Assembly (NCBI RefSeq): GCF_030817595.1
Contig: NZ_JAUSZN010000001.1
Location: forward strand, 132,001 to 196,000
DNA from: Neobacillus niacini
Lineage (GTDB): Bacteria; Bacillota; Bacilli; Bacillales; Cytobacillaceae
Direction of reading: 5' to 3'
DNA length: 64,000 nt
Part shown: positions 1 to 7,891 of the stretch, in pieces
How positions within the stretch are numbered: position 1 is the first letter of the stretch
Layout: the number at the start of each line of letters is the position of its first letter
Notes under the pieces: model-generated
Databases searched by the model: none
What the model was told of the DNA's origin: nothing
The model's input: only the letters and a program-made list of their open reading frames with translations
Position numbers and translations under genes: made by a program

Positions 1-1494
1 GGTACGTTAAATAAGGCGTGGAATACGCGATTTTGGGGCCATACGTTTTATGATTGGGATGAAATTGTCCCCCCTAATGTTTTAAGTGAAGAGGGGGATA
101 GAAATTCGAGCTACTTCCAAGGAATCTCGTTAGATTATCGTATTTTTCAGTCCGATAGTCTTTTAGAGTGCTATAAACTTGAGCGTGATGTCTTAAAAAA
201 GCATAATCCCAATATACCTGTAACGACAAATTTAATGGGTACCTATAGCGAGCTCGATTATTTTAAATGGGGCAAGGAAATGGATGTTGTATCTTGGGAT
301 AACTACCCTCGCTATAACACACCGGCTAGCTTTACTGCACTAGCGCACGATCTGATGAGAGGCTTGAAAAGCGGCCAGCCTTTTATGCTAATGGAACAGA
401 CTCCTAGTCAGCAAAATTGGCAGGCATATAATTCGCTGAAACGGCCAGGTGTGATGCGCTTATGGAGCTATCAAGCAGTAGCACGTGGTGCAGATACTGT
501 TATGTTTTTCCAATTGAGGAGATCGGTTGGAGCTTGTGAAAAATACCATGGAGCCGTTATTGAACACGTGGGTCATGAGAATACAAGAGTGTTCCGGGAA
601 ACTGCCGCACTTGGCAAAGAGCTGGCAAAGCTTTCAGATAACTTGCTCGATGCACGTGTACCAGCTAAAGTTGCGATCGTATATGACTGGGAAAACCGCT
701 GGGCTACAGAATTATCAAGCGGTCCATCCAAGGCATTGGATTACTTGAATGAAGTTCACAAATATTACGCAGCTTTATTCGGAGAAAATATATTGGTAGA
801 CATGATTAGTGTGGATGAGGATTTAAGTAAGTATGAAATCGTCTTTGCGCCAGTGTTATATATGGTGAAATCAGGGTACGCCAATAAATTAAAAGCGTTT
901 GTTAAAAATGGAGGAACGTTTGTGACCACGTTCTTTAGTGGGATCGTCAATGAACATGATCTTGTTACACTTGGCGGTTATCCAGGAGAACTGCGGGATC
1001 TCCTTGGTATATGGGTGGAGGAAATTGATGCACTGCCACCTGAAATGAAAAATCAAATTGTCGTAAAAAAAGAAGTTGGCAGCCTGACTGGCAGCTATGA
1101 GTGCAGTTTGTTGTTTGATATTATCCATTCAGAGGGTGCAGAAGTACTGGCTGAATATGGTTCTGATTTTTATGCCGCTACTCCTGTCATTACGTGTAAT
1201 TCCTATGGAAACGGAAAAGCGTATTACGTGGGAACATGCCCTGACACATTGTTCTTAACCGATTTCGTGAAAACGATTTGTGAGGAAAAGGATATAAAAC
1301 CGTTACTTAATGTTCCTAAGGGGGTGGAAGTGACGGAGAGAAGAAAGGATGGTAACTCTTACTTATTTGTCATGAACCACAATGCTTCAACAGTTGAAAT
1401 CGAGATAAGTGAAGGAACCGATCTGTTAACAAGTGTGGAATTAAACGGGAAAACTTCTCTAGAGGCGTTTGGAGTAATGATTGTAAAACAATAG
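1..1494 (+). CDS. GH42 beta-galactosidase, C-terminal part (5' end outside window)
   Basis: This is the C-terminal portion of a cytoplasmic glycoside hydrolase family 42 beta-galactosidase, which removes terminal beta-galactosyl residues from oligosaccharides. The frame is open from base 1, so the ATG at 235 is internal. The first residues (NKAWNTRFWGHTFYDWDEI) match the GH42 barrel, where LNKAW and a W-D-E-I stretch are typical. The acid/base glutamate lies upstream and is not seen. The probable nucleophile is the Glu in FMLMEQTPSQQNW. The segment RGADTVMFFQLRRS is also characteristic. Downstream come the alpha/beta trimerisation domain (AFVKNGGTFVTTFFSG) and a small C-terminal beta domain. 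497 codons are present of a usual ~670. There is no signal peptide in the visible part. Family assignment is confident; substrate is inferred from the family. Confidence 0.9.
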   Translation, partial: GTLNKAWNTRFWGHTFYDWDEIVPPNVLSEEGDRNSSYFQGISLDYRIFQSDSLLECYKLERDVLKKHNPNIPVTTNLMGTYSELDYFKWGKEMDVVSWDNYPRYNTPASFTALAHDLMRGLKSGQPFMLMEQTPSQQNWQAYNSLKRPGVMRLWSYQAVARGADTVMFFQLRRSVGACEKYHGAVIEHVGHENTRVFRETAALGKELAKLSDNLLDARVPAKVAIVYDWENRWATELSSGPSKALDYLNEVHKYYAALFGENILVDMISVDEDLSKYEIVFAPVLYMVKSGYANKLKAFVKNGGTFVTTFFSGIVNEHDLVTLGGYPGELRDLLGIWVEEIDALPPEMKNQIVVKKEVGSLTGSYECSLLFDIIHSEGAEVLAEYGSDFYAATPVITCNSYGNGKAYYVGTCPDTLFLTDFVKTICEEKDIKPLLNVPKGVEVTERRKDGNSYLFVMNHNASTVEIEISEGTDLLTSVELNGKTSLEAFGVMIVKQ

Positions 1495-1705
1495 GGTAGC
1501 ACCTCCAATCCATTTTGAGCTGAGTGAGTGGAAGATAGAAAAATAAAAGATCGTGCTGGTGATAGATTTCTATCTTTGGTGGTATTTTCATGAGCATTAA
1601 AAATTGGGATGAGATAAAGGAATGTTCTTTTAACATCGAATTTAAGGATGAAATCTATATAAGCTCATTTATGTGTTAATTGAATAAGAAACAAGAAAAA
1701 GGATT

Positions 1706-1910
1706 GGAGAAATTCGAGGGCACTGAAAAAGTCCCCTCAAATGTAAAAAAGGTATAATACCTCAATTAGGAGGGGATTATACCTTTTTTGCTGTATAATT
1801 ATAGTATCAATTATAAACGGGTGGATACTATGATTCAGAACCAACAATCAGTTATTTTTAGTCCATTAATGGCTATATATGATTTAATCGTTCCTAAGGA
1901 TAAAGTATGA
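1706..1910 (+). mobile_element. IS1182-like insertion sequence remnant (end plus transposase N-terminus)
   Basis: The segment around 1716-1738 (GAGGGCACTGAAAAAGTCCC) resembles the terminal GGGCACTGAAAAAGT-type sequence of IS1182-family elements. It is followed by a 14-bp hairpin (1745-1758 with 1776-1789, AAAAAAGGTATAAT and its complement). A transposase start follows at 1830. Only the left end survives; no second end or target duplication is visible. The family call rests on recalled similarity of the short N-terminus and end sequence. Confidence 0.5.
1830..1910 (+). pseudogene. truncated IS1182-type transposase N-terminus
   Basis: A 26-codon frame begins with ATG after GGGTGG and contains MAIYDLIVPKDKV, close to the M-Y-D-L-V-I-P-K-D-H/N motif that opens IS1182-family (DDE) transposases. 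It stops at TGA right after this motif, where an intact gene would run for several hundred more codons. It is a dead fragment. The remaining bases up to 1979 hold nothing else recognisable. Confidence 0.5.
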
Positions 1911-1979
1911 AGGGCTTCTATTTTTCGTTAGGTTTGGTTGAATTTCATATATATATTTATGAAAAACAGGTGGTTTCAG

Positions 1980-2390
1980 TTAATGATTAATCTCAATTTT
2001 ATTGTCTTTATGAATAGCTTCCGTTCCTGCTTCCAAAGCAGTCCGGTAATAGCTGCATTTATGCTCGATGACTTCCATTTGTTTTTTTAGTTCCTCTATC
2101 TGTGCTTCGACAATAGCTTTTCGATCCATAAACATGTCGTATCTTTGTTGCAACGTGGAATCCCCATCCGAACACCAATCAATGAAATTTTTAATTTCCT
2201 TAATGGGCATCGCTGTGGATTTCAGACATTCAATTATTCTTAAAGCGTCAATATCGGATTCCTTAAACCGCCGTGTTCCGTTTGGTGTCCGTTCTACAAA
2301 AGGCATAAGTCCTTCCTTATCGTAGTAACGCAAGGTATATACGGTAAGATTCAATTCTTTTGCAACTTCACTGATCGTGTATGTCTTCAT
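1980..2390 (-). CDS. adhR: MerR-family regulator, AdhR-like
   Basis: A 136-residue MerR-family activator/repressor. The winged HTH is at residues 1-70 (TISEVAKELNLTVYTLRYYD, with R-R-F at about 40-42). A long coiled-coil dimerisation helix follows at about 80-118 (AQIEELKKQMEVIEHK). It diverges from the zinc alcohol dehydrogenase at 2659, as adhR and adhA do in Bacillus subtilis, where AdhR senses reactive aldehydes. A palindrome matching the adhA operator lies just upstream of its own start (2420-2438), suggesting autoregulation. Only one effector-region Cys (CSYYRTALEAG) lies near the C-terminus. A second Cys sits in the middle (DWCSDGD), and one more in IIECLKS. The symbol is assigned from gene context and similarity. 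Confidence 0.85.
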   Translation of the reverse strand: MKTYTISEVAKELNLTVYTLRYYDKEGLMPFVERTPNGTRRFKESDIDALRIIECLKSTAMPIKEIKNFIDWCSDGDSTLQQRYDMFMDRKAIVEAQIEELKKQMEVIEHKCSYYRTALEAGTEAIHKDNKIEINH

Positions 2391-2419
2391 TTTTTATCTC
2401 CAATTCTTAATAATATAGA

Positions 2420-2438
2420 CCTCGAGTTAACTCTACGG
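2420..2438 (-). promoter_or_regulatory. palindromic AdhR-type operator upstream of adhR
   Basis: CCTCGAGTTAACTCTACGG is an imperfect 19-bp palindrome centred on GTTAAC. It is nearly identical to the palindrome in the adhA promoter about 108 bp away. On the minus strand it sits between a TTCATC-like -35 and a CTATAT-like -10 with a 19-bp gap, the overlong spacing typical of MerR targets. The minus-strand promoter boxes are weak. Confidence 0.6.
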
Positions 2439-2523
2439 ATGAAGGGAATTTATCATCTTGTAGGCAAAATGTCAAATGGTAGATTAACATTCAAGAAAAT
2501 TAGTAGTTTTTTTAAATAAGGTA

Positions 2524-2554
2524 TTGACCTAGAGTTAACTCTAAGGATTAATAT
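2524..2554 (+). promoter_or_regulatory. adhA promoter with 19-bp MerR-type spacer and palindromic operator
   Basis: The -35 box TTGACC (2524-2529) and -10 box TAATAT (2549-2554) are separated by exactly 19 bp. That overlong spacing is the hallmark of promoters remodelled by MerR activators. The spacer carries the palindrome CCTAGAGTTAACTCTAAGG (2528-2546). The gene start is about 105 bp downstream. Confidence 0.8.
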
Positions 2555-2658
2555 TGTTTTGCAAGAGAAAAAGTAGGGTAGCAATGAATTAGAGGGTAAT
2601 TGAACCCTGAACAAGCGCATCCTCTTGAAAAAATATAGATTACTTGGAGGTTTTATTC

Positions 2659-3699
2659 ATGATAACTGCTAAAGCACGAGCTGTGGATGGTCCAGACAAA
2701 CAATTTCGAGCTGCTGAAATTAAACGCCGCGATCTTGATTTACATGATGTTCTAATTGAAATTAAATTTGCAGGCATATGCCATTCTGATATCCATACTG
2801 CTCATGGCGAGTGGGGTCCCGTGAACTATCCACTCGTACCTGGTCATGAGATTGCTGGTATTGTGACCGAAGTAGGAGCAGAGGTCACAAAGTACAAGGT
2901 TGGTGACCGGGTAGGGGTTGGATGTATGGTTGACTCCTGTGGCGAATGTGAGAACTGCCGTAAAGGAGAGGAACAATATTGTCTTAACGGAAATGTTCCT
3001 ACCTACGCTGGTGTTGACAAGTACGGTGAGCCAACTCAAGGTGGATATTCAACCCACATAGTCGTTACTGAGGACTTTGTAGTTAGAATTCCTGATAGCA
3101 TTGAGCTTGACGCTGCAGCACCATTACTTTGTGCAGGTATTACCACCTATTCACCATTAAACCATTGGGGAGCAGGACCAGGTAAGAAAGTCGCGGTTGT
3201 TGGGTTGGGCGGTCTTGGTCATATGGCTGTTAAGATTGCACACGCCATGGGGGCAGAAGTTACCGTTCTGTCACAAACATTGAGTAAAAAAGAAGATGGC
3301 TTGCAATTCGGCGCAGACACCTACTATGCAACAAGCAACCCTGAAACATTCGAGAAACTTGCCGGTACATTTGATTTAATCATTAACACGGTAAGTGCAA
3401 AAATCGATATTAGTGCGTACCTCTCTCTGTTAGCGCTGGATGGAACGCTAGTAAATGTCGGTGCGCCTGCAGAGCCATTATCATTAAATGTGTTTTCTCT
3501 CATCGGTCATCGCCGTTCCTTTGCAGGTTCAATGATTGGTGGCATCCGTGAGACTCAGGAGATGTTGAACTTCTGTGCGGAACATAACATTGTTCCTAAT
3601 ATTGAAGTGATCTCGGCCGATCAAATTGACGAAGCATATAAACGCGTTTTAGCTTCAGATGTGAAATATCGATTTGTCATCGATATTAGCACAATGTGA
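2659..3699 (+). CDS. adhA: zinc-dependent alcohol dehydrogenase, AdhA-like
   Basis: Medium-chain zinc alcohol/aldehyde dehydrogenase of 346 residues; in Bacillus AdhA helps remove toxic aldehydes using NADPH. Catalytic zinc ligands are Cys and His in [15 protein letters not shown] and GHE in VPGHEIAG, with the later Cys in [10 protein letters not shown]. Structural zinc cysteines are in [20 protein letters not shown]. The Rossmann motif is [11 protein letters not shown]. The ATG at 2659 is chosen because TTGGAGG ends nine bases before it; the in-frame TTG at 2644 overlaps that site. It is monocistronic, ending before a strong terminator, and lies under the MerR-type promoter at 2524. All key residues are present, so it should be active. 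Confidence 0.92.
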   Translation: MITAKARAVDGPDKQFRAAEIKRRDLDLHDVLIEIKFAGICHSDIHTAHGEWGPVNYPLVPGHEIAGIVTEVGAEVTKYKVGDRVGVGCMVDSCGECENCRKGEEQYCLNGNVPTYAGVDKYGEPTQGGYSTHIVVTEDFVVRIPDSIELDAAAPLLCAGITTYSPLNHWGAGPGKKVAVVGLGGLGHMAVKIAHAMGAEVTVLSQTLSKKEDGLQFGADTYYATSNPETFEKLAGTFDLIINTVSAKIDISAYLSLLALDGTLVNVGAPAEPLSLNVFSLIGHRRSFAGSMIGGIRETQEMLNFCAEHNIVPNIEVISADQIDEAYKRVLASDVKYRFVIDISTM

Positions 3700-3732
3700 T
3701 TTGCATCAATCATATGCTTTAAAGGTATTTAG

Positions 3733-3774
3733 AAGGTGTCCTAAAAGCCTAGCTTTTGGGACACCTTTTTTGGC
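3733..3774 (+). terminator. rho-independent terminator of adhA
   Basis: AAGGTGTCCTAAAAG pairs with CTTTTGGGACACCTT across a short CCTAG loop and is followed by TTTTT. It lies 35 bases after the adhA stop. Confidence 0.9.
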
Positions 3775-4031
3775 TTTCTTAAGAAAAATTAAATAGGAAT
3801 ATTAAAAAAATGATGATATTAAGGAGAATTGGATTGTGGATTTTAGTAATTGTATTTTGTACTTCCCTTACGTATCCGTACTCTATATGTGATAGAGAAT
3901 ATCGAAAATGGAAATTTACTACTTAGTAAATTTTATTGGGCATATCCTCTTTTTAAGTAAAATAGAATACACTTTCCTTGTATACTTGGAATACTATATT
4001 TTCGAAATAGGGGTTTTACTGTCAATAAAGT
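3775..4031. other. intergenic stretch with no supported gene
   Basis: Very AT-rich DNA between the adhA terminator and the convergent minus-strand terminator. Short frames exist after AAGGAG at 3821, for example 30 codons from TTG 3834 ending at 3926. They are broken by stops and match nothing I recognise. I see no RNA gene here. Confidence 0.4.
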
Positions 4032-4080
4032 AAAAAAAAAAGGGATAAACTCTACGCAGACTACGTTAAGGTCTATCCCT
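4032..4080 (-). terminator. terminator for the minus-strand small-protein genes
   Basis: AGGGATAaAC (4041-4050) pairs with GTcTATCCCT (4071-4080). On the minus strand the hairpin is followed by nine T residues (4032-4040), so it terminates leftward transcription from the small genes at 4151-4644. Confidence 0.75.
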
Positions 4081-4150
4081 AAATATAGATTGTTTTTATG
4101 TTGTCAGCACGTTCTTACCCGATGCCATCTGGAAATATAGTTCCTATTTA

Positions 4151-4303
4151 TTAATAGAACCTACGTCTTCGTCTTCTGTCTCTGTCGAATTCAAAACGTC
4201 TTCTTCTCTCGATATCAAATACAAATACAAAGGGGAAAAACAGTCTTCTTCTAAAGTCGTTACGAAAAAACCGATCTCTTCGGTCAAATCCAAAAAATGA
4301 CAC
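4151..4303 (-). CDS. 50-residue Arg/Phe-rich small protein (unrecognised)
   Basis: A short minus-strand gene of 50 codons starting with GTG at 4303. AAGGAGG lies nine bases upstream, the ideal spacing. The product is extremely rich in Arg, Phe and Asp: it opens SFFGFDRRDRFFRNDFRRR, has a hydrophobic middle (LFFPFVFVFD) and ends in a run of six Arg then F-Y. It is downstream of two YjcZ-type sporulation micropeptides and before a leftward terminator, so a spore-coat or sporulation role is an inference from neighbours only. An overlapping frame from the ATG at 4308 is acidic and also open, but its spacing to the Shine-Dalgarno is only four bases. No family recognised. Confidence 0.5.
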   Translation of the reverse strand: MSFFGFDRRDRFFRNDFRRRLFFPFVFVFDIERRRRFEFDRDRRRRRRFY

Positions 4304-4383
4304 TGCATTCACCCTCCTTTCCTTTCAGAAAACTGTATGACAAAGGACAGATGAACATAACCTGTCATTTTTTTTCGTACAAA

Positions 4384-4479
4384 TTAGTAACCCATAAAAG
4401 AAGCTCCGACAATGATAAGGAGAATAAACAATACAACAATTAAAGCAAATCCCATTCCATATCCTCTTCCTTCACTCAT
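4384..4479 (-). CDS. YjcZ-family sporulation micropeptide
   Basis: A 31-residue peptide: a Gly-rich head (MSEGRGYGMG) followed by one transmembrane helix (FALIVVLFILLIIVGASF) and a short MGY tail. This is the typical YjcZ/YqfX-type micropeptide of Bacillus spores. GGAGGTGATATAC precedes the ATG at 4479. It lies 42 bases downstream of a second member of the same family, so the two are probably co-transcribed or recently duplicated. The function of the family is not established beyond sporulation association. Confidence 0.85.
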   Translation of the reverse strand: MSEGRGYGMGFALIVVLFILLIIVGASFMGY

Positions 4480-4521
4480 GTATATCACCTCCAGATTTTT
4501 ATTAAAAAAGCTATTAGAACA

Positions 4522-4644
4522 TTAACACCAACTGGAAAGTACGATGATCAGCAGAATGAACAATACAACGATCAGTACAAAGCTACTGCCGTTATAGCCA
4601 CCACCATAGCCATAACCGCCGCCACAGCCGAATCCAAAGCCCAT
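4522..4644 (-). CDS. YjcZ-family sporulation micropeptide
   Basis: A 40-residue peptide with a Gly/Tyr-rich N-terminus (GFGCGGGYGYGGGYNGSS) and one hydrophobic helix (FVLIVVLFILLIIVLSSW) ending in Cys. The helix is nearly identical to that of the neighbour at 4384-4479, marking the same family. The ATG at 4644 is preceded by AAAGGTGGTGAAAAT. An in-frame upstream extension to 4728 has no ribosome site and should be ignored. Probably a membrane-associated spore component. Confidence 0.85.
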   Translation of the reverse strand: MGFGFGCGGGYGYGGGYNGSSFVLIVVLFILLIIVLSSWC

Positions 4645-4904
4645 ATTTTCACCACCTTTAGGATAATCCGAATAAATATTCTTTTTATATATATTTCTAA
4701 AGACAAGAATCGATTGGACATTTACCATAGAGTTAAGAAAAATTAGCGATTTGTTTGAAAAGAAACGTTGGCACTACCTGTAAATAACTTGCGGAGTGTA
4801 TTTATAGACTCTTTTTTTACTTTTTGTACAAACATCCACACTCTGATACAAAACCAATCATAAATTATCTAAATGAGTAGAAGAGAGAGGAGAAGAAGTC
4901 ATAG

Positions 4905-5210
4905 GTGAAGAATAAAAGTAAACATAAACAAAAGGCGAATGAAGAAAAAATAGAGGACGAACAAATCATCCCTTTGGAAAGATACGATTTAGTTCACAAT
5001 TGGAAAATCATCATGCAATTTAATTTTGCTTTATTTAAAAACAAAGAAGAATTTGTAATTATGGATCATAAGGATGATTATATAGCTCGCTTTAGCATTA
5101 CCAGTGCAGGGGTAATTGAATTTAAAAAAAAGTCATATGACTTAACTCCGAAGATTGATTTTTATAATAAAACGATTAAGATACCTATTGTGACAGAGCA
5201 CGGAAAGTAA
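4905..5210 (+). CDS. hypothetical 101-residue protein
   Basis: A small protein starting at GTG 4905, with GAGAGGAGAAGAAG upstream. The first 20 residues are a lysine/glutamate-rich, probably disordered tail (KNKSKHKQKANEEKIEDEQ). The remaining 80 residues alternate as a beta-rich fold (FVIMDHKDDYIARFSITSAG). It has no signal peptide, membrane segment or recognisable motif. It is followed by a long hairpin and appears monocistronic. I do not recognise the family. Confidence 0.6.
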   Translation: MKNKSKHKQKANEEKIEDEQIIPLERYDLVHNWKIIMQFNFALFKNKEEFVIMDHKDDYIARFSITSAGVIEFKKKSYDLTPKIDFYNKTIKIPIVTEHGK

Positions 5211-5286
5211 TCAGCATGAAGGCGGCAGAGAAGTGCCAATTGCCTTCTAAAAATGATTAGGTTAGTTGAAAAAAGGACTATAAATC

Positions 5287-5338
5287 AACATAAGAGAACC
5301 AAGATTGTTAAATAACACAATCTTGGTTCTCTTATGTT
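5287..5338. terminator. perfect 22-bp inverted repeat, terminator-like
   Basis: AACATAAGAGAACCAAGATT plus GT (5287-5308) pairs perfectly with 5317-5338 across an 8-base loop. It lies 77 bases after the stop at 5210. The run of T after it is interrupted (TTAAGTGACTCTTTTT), so termination is likely but not certain. Confidence 0.65.
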
Positions 5339-5462
5339 TAAGTGACTCTTTTTATCGTCTAAATATTTTACCTCTTTTTGAGCATACTCTTTTTGAGGAT
5401 ATTTTTCCTGTATTAATGAATCCGTCGTAAAAACTTATGAAACCAAGAGGGGGTAAGTTTTT

Positions 5463-6521
5463 TTGAAATGCCCGCAATGTGTGTATTCTAATCCTGATGG
5501 AGTGAAGTTCTGCTTAAGCTGCGGCGAAAAGTTTTTTAAAAATAACAGTTCAGAGGATGAAAACAGCTTTTTTTATGAGTTTGCCCACTATGTTGATATG
5601 CTTCCAAATATCGAACGGTCAATTGAGCCTAAATTTCACAATATATTTTCGCGTGTTTTCCGTAAGCATAGTGAATTGGAAGCGGAACGGCTGTTTATAG
5701 TAGGAACAGCGCTTACGACACCGAAGATTTCGGAAGTAAAAGAGACTTGGCCAAAACCGTGGCTTTTTGCGAGGGTGTTCATCATTGCGCTACTTATATT
5801 TGCAGGATTTTACACAGGTGTTAGCTATTTTGGAAATTGGAACTTTATACCTGGAGTTATTATTGTTGGTGCATTTGCTGTTCCGTTTTCAACGTTAATG
5901 TTCTTCTGGGAGATGAATGCTCCGCAAAATATTGCTTTTTACCGAGTTATATATTACGTATTGACCGGCGGGATTCTCTCCATGTTAGCCGCCATCGTTT
6001 TTTTTGATATTCTTAAAAATAATATTAATCCGATTACGATTGGTATTGTTGAGGAGCTTGCTAAAGCAATAATGGTCATTGCGTTTGTTCGCTATAGAAA
6101 ATATAAATATATACTAAACGGCCTTCTCATTGGTGCTGCTGTTGGAGCAGGTTTTGCAGCGTTTGAAACCGCTGGGTATGCTTTAAGGTCATTGCTTTCA
6201 GGGGATGGCGCAAATCTCTACAATACGATTATTATCCGAGGGATCTTTGCTCCTGGCGGGCATGTTGCCTGGGCTGCTCTGACTGGTGCAGCATTCTGCA
6301 GAGTACAAGGGGACAATCGATTTAATCTTAGTATGATATTCCGTTTCAAATTTTTACGCGTCTTTATCTTGGTGGTTGTGATCCATGCACTATGGGACAC
6401 TCCTATACAAGGAATGTTCCCCTATGGACATACTTTTTTAACGATAGCTTCATGGATTGTTGTTTTTCTACTCATCCGTGCCGGTCTTAAGGAGATAGGA
6501 GAAAGAAAATTAATGGTCTAG
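5463..6521 (+). CDS. PrsW-family intramembrane metalloprotease with N-terminal zinc ribbon
   Basis: A 352-residue membrane protein. It opens with a zinc ribbon (CPQC at 3-6 and CLSCG at about 17-21), then a ~90-residue cytosolic linker. The rest is a PrsW-type membrane domain of about eight helices. Family motifs are VEELAKA (EExxK), GGHVAWAALTGA and HALWD, which supply the Glu and His metal ligands. In Bacillus, PrsW makes the first cut in an anti-sigma factor; the target here is unknown, and no sigma/anti-sigma pair is adjacent. Start is TTG 5463, twelve bases after GAGGGGG. The zinc ribbon fusion makes it longer than the ~220-residue classical PrsW. Confidence 0.85.
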   Translation: MKCPQCVYSNPDGVKFCLSCGEKFFKNNSSEDENSFFYEFAHYVDMLPNIERSIEPKFHNIFSRVFRKHSELEAERLFIVGTALTTPKISEVKETWPKPWLFARVFIIALLIFAGFYTGVSYFGNWNFIPGVIIVGAFAVPFSTLMFFWEMNAPQNIAFYRVIYYVLTGGILSMLAAIVFFDILKNNINPITIGIVEELAKAIMVIAFVRYRKYKYILNGLLIGAAVGAGFAAFETAGYALRSLLSGDGANLYNTIIIRGIFAPGGHVAWAALTGAAFCRVQGDNRFNLSMIFRFKFLRVFILVVVIHALWDTPIQGMFPYGHTFLTIASWIVVFLLIRAGLKEIGERKLMV

Positions 6522-6894
6522 GAATATCCGTATAAATTGCACAAACGAAGGGAATCGTAACAAACCTGCTTTTGTATTACGAAAATAAAGGTATATATAG
6601 TGAACAGGTTAATCAGTCTAAACGTAGACCCTCTACACTTTCTACTGAATGTAATCATTCTATATTTTAGAAAAGAAGCCGGATATTGTAAATGCCCTCA
6701 AAAACATTTTTTACCAAACAACAATATGCAGCTTATCGGCTGCTTATTTCTTTTTTCTTTAGAAAAACCTTAACTATCAAATTGGCCGTTCTTTGTCCAT
6801 TCTTTCTTTCGAAGCCGGTCAGTGGATAAGGGTTTTTAGTAAATTCCTGTTAATTGGAGAGAATAGGAATACTTATTTTTTAAGGATTGATTTT
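6522..6894. other. intergenic stretch, nothing firm
   Basis: A 373-base AT-rich spacer. A short hairpin GCAGCttatcgGCTGC near 6728-6743 is followed by T-rich DNA and could be a weak terminator. A 15-residue frame near 6571 (LLLYYENKGIY) faintly resembles a MerR HTH end but is too short to call. Confidence 0.4.
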
Positions 6895-7401
6895 ATGTAT
6901 ATTTTAATTAATATTTTATACTTGTTAGCAACGTTTAAATGGGGAGATTGGAGGAATTGGAAACTTTATTATCCGACAATACTTTTCTTAATCATTGGAG
7001 ATTTTCTATATAACTTTCTCCTCTATAAAAAATCAATGTGGTTGTTTCACGATTTAATCCTACCTAACCATACCATTATTACAATATTAGCTATGGTCGT
7101 TTCTTATTCTGCAACCGTATTAATATATCTAGGGAGGTTCCCAGAGGAATGGAATAAACGTTTATTATGGTTTTTGCTATGGGTAGGAATATACTTATCT
7201 GTTGAGTATATAAACAGTAAGTTTGGGTTTATTACATACCATAATGGATGGAATATGTGGTGGTCTGTTCTATTTACAGTTATTATTTTCGTTATCTTAC
7301 CCATACACCAAAAAAGACCTCAGGTGGCTTGGCTTTTATCAATAATAATAATAGTATCGCTATTAAGCATCTTTGATGTAAAAATTAGTGAAATGAAATA
7401 A
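6895..7401 (+). CDS. CBO0543-family membrane protein
   Basis: A 168-residue, multi-pass membrane protein of about five to six helices. It begins MYILINILYLLATFKWGDWR with a WKLYYPTILF segment, which is characteristic of the CBO0543 family found in many Bacillaceae. The family's function is unknown. The ATG at 6895 follows TAAGGA by eight bases. An in-frame TTG at 6793 would add 34 residues but lacks a ribosome site and the family does not extend that far. It is monocistronic. Confidence 0.75.
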   Translation: MYILINILYLLATFKWGDWRNWKLYYPTILFLIIGDFLYNFLLYKKSMWLFHDLILPNHTIITILAMVVSYSATVLIYLGRFPEEWNKRLLWFLLWVGIYLSVEYINSKFGFITYHNGWNMWWSVLFTVIIFVILPIHQKRPQVAWLLSIIIIVSLLSIFDVKISEMK

Positions 7402-7501
7402 AAACTACTACAGTCTTTTTGGATTGGAGCTTGTCAAAAATTGTACTTTAACGAAACCAGCTAATAGTTTGTCAACATTTTTAAAAAAAGTAAAACTATA
7501 T

Positions 7502-7537
7502 AAAAAAAGGTCAACCAGAAAAATCTGGCTAACCTTA
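7502..7537 (-). terminator. terminator of the minus-strand 50-codon gene
   Basis: AAGGTcaACCAGA pairs with TCTGGctAACCTT. Read on the minus strand the hairpin is followed by TTTTTTTAT, 27 bases past the stop of the small gene at 7564. Confidence 0.75.
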
Positions 7538-7563
7538 TATTACGATCGGGTGAATTTAATTAA

Positions 7564-7716
7564 TTAATCGCGATTGTCTGTGTTTTTTGATTTAAGGATA
7601 GGTTTGTCTGTGGATTCAATGATTTTATCTTTGATTTCAGGGATAGGTTCGTTCGTCCGTGTATTCCATATACTATATTTAATGTTATTGGGTGAGTCTG
7701 TGTTTTCATTGGGCAT
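7564..7716 (-). CDS. hypothetical 50-residue hydrophilic protein
   Basis: A short gene on the minus strand, ATG at 7716 after GAGGTGGATGAATA and ending just before a terminator, so it looks like a genuine small transcription unit. The product is hydrophilic and rich in Asn, Thr, Asp and Lys (MPNENTDSPNNIKYSIWNTR, then EIKDKIIESTDKPILKSKN). No signal peptide or membrane helix. I do not recognise it. Confidence 0.55.
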   Translation of the reverse strand: MPNENTDSPNNIKYSIWNTRTNEPIPEIKDKIIESTDKPILKSKNTDNRD

Positions 7717-7891
7717 TATTCATCCACCTCGATTATTGTTTTAATAGTCAGTTTGCTATACAAATATAGAATGCTTCTAAAAAGATCGTTTAATTCTTTC
7801 TCTTCTAAAAAAGTTAATTAGTTACAAGATAAGCTAATAACCCACAAACATATTAAAACGGATACTACGATAGAAGAATAATGCGGTCGGT

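Noticed and set aside
3834..3926. A 30-codon frame after AAGGAG
   Set aside because: Composition is that of AT-rich DNA, it ends early, and continuation occurs only in other frames; no recognisable family.
6540..6660. A MerR-like snippet (LLLYYENKGIY)
   Set aside because: Only about a dozen residues resemble the HTH end and no start, ribosome site or further domain exists.
6793..6894. N-terminal extension of the CBO0543-like protein
   Set aside because: No ribosome site before TTG 6793 and the family begins at MYILIN; ATG 6895 has a good site.
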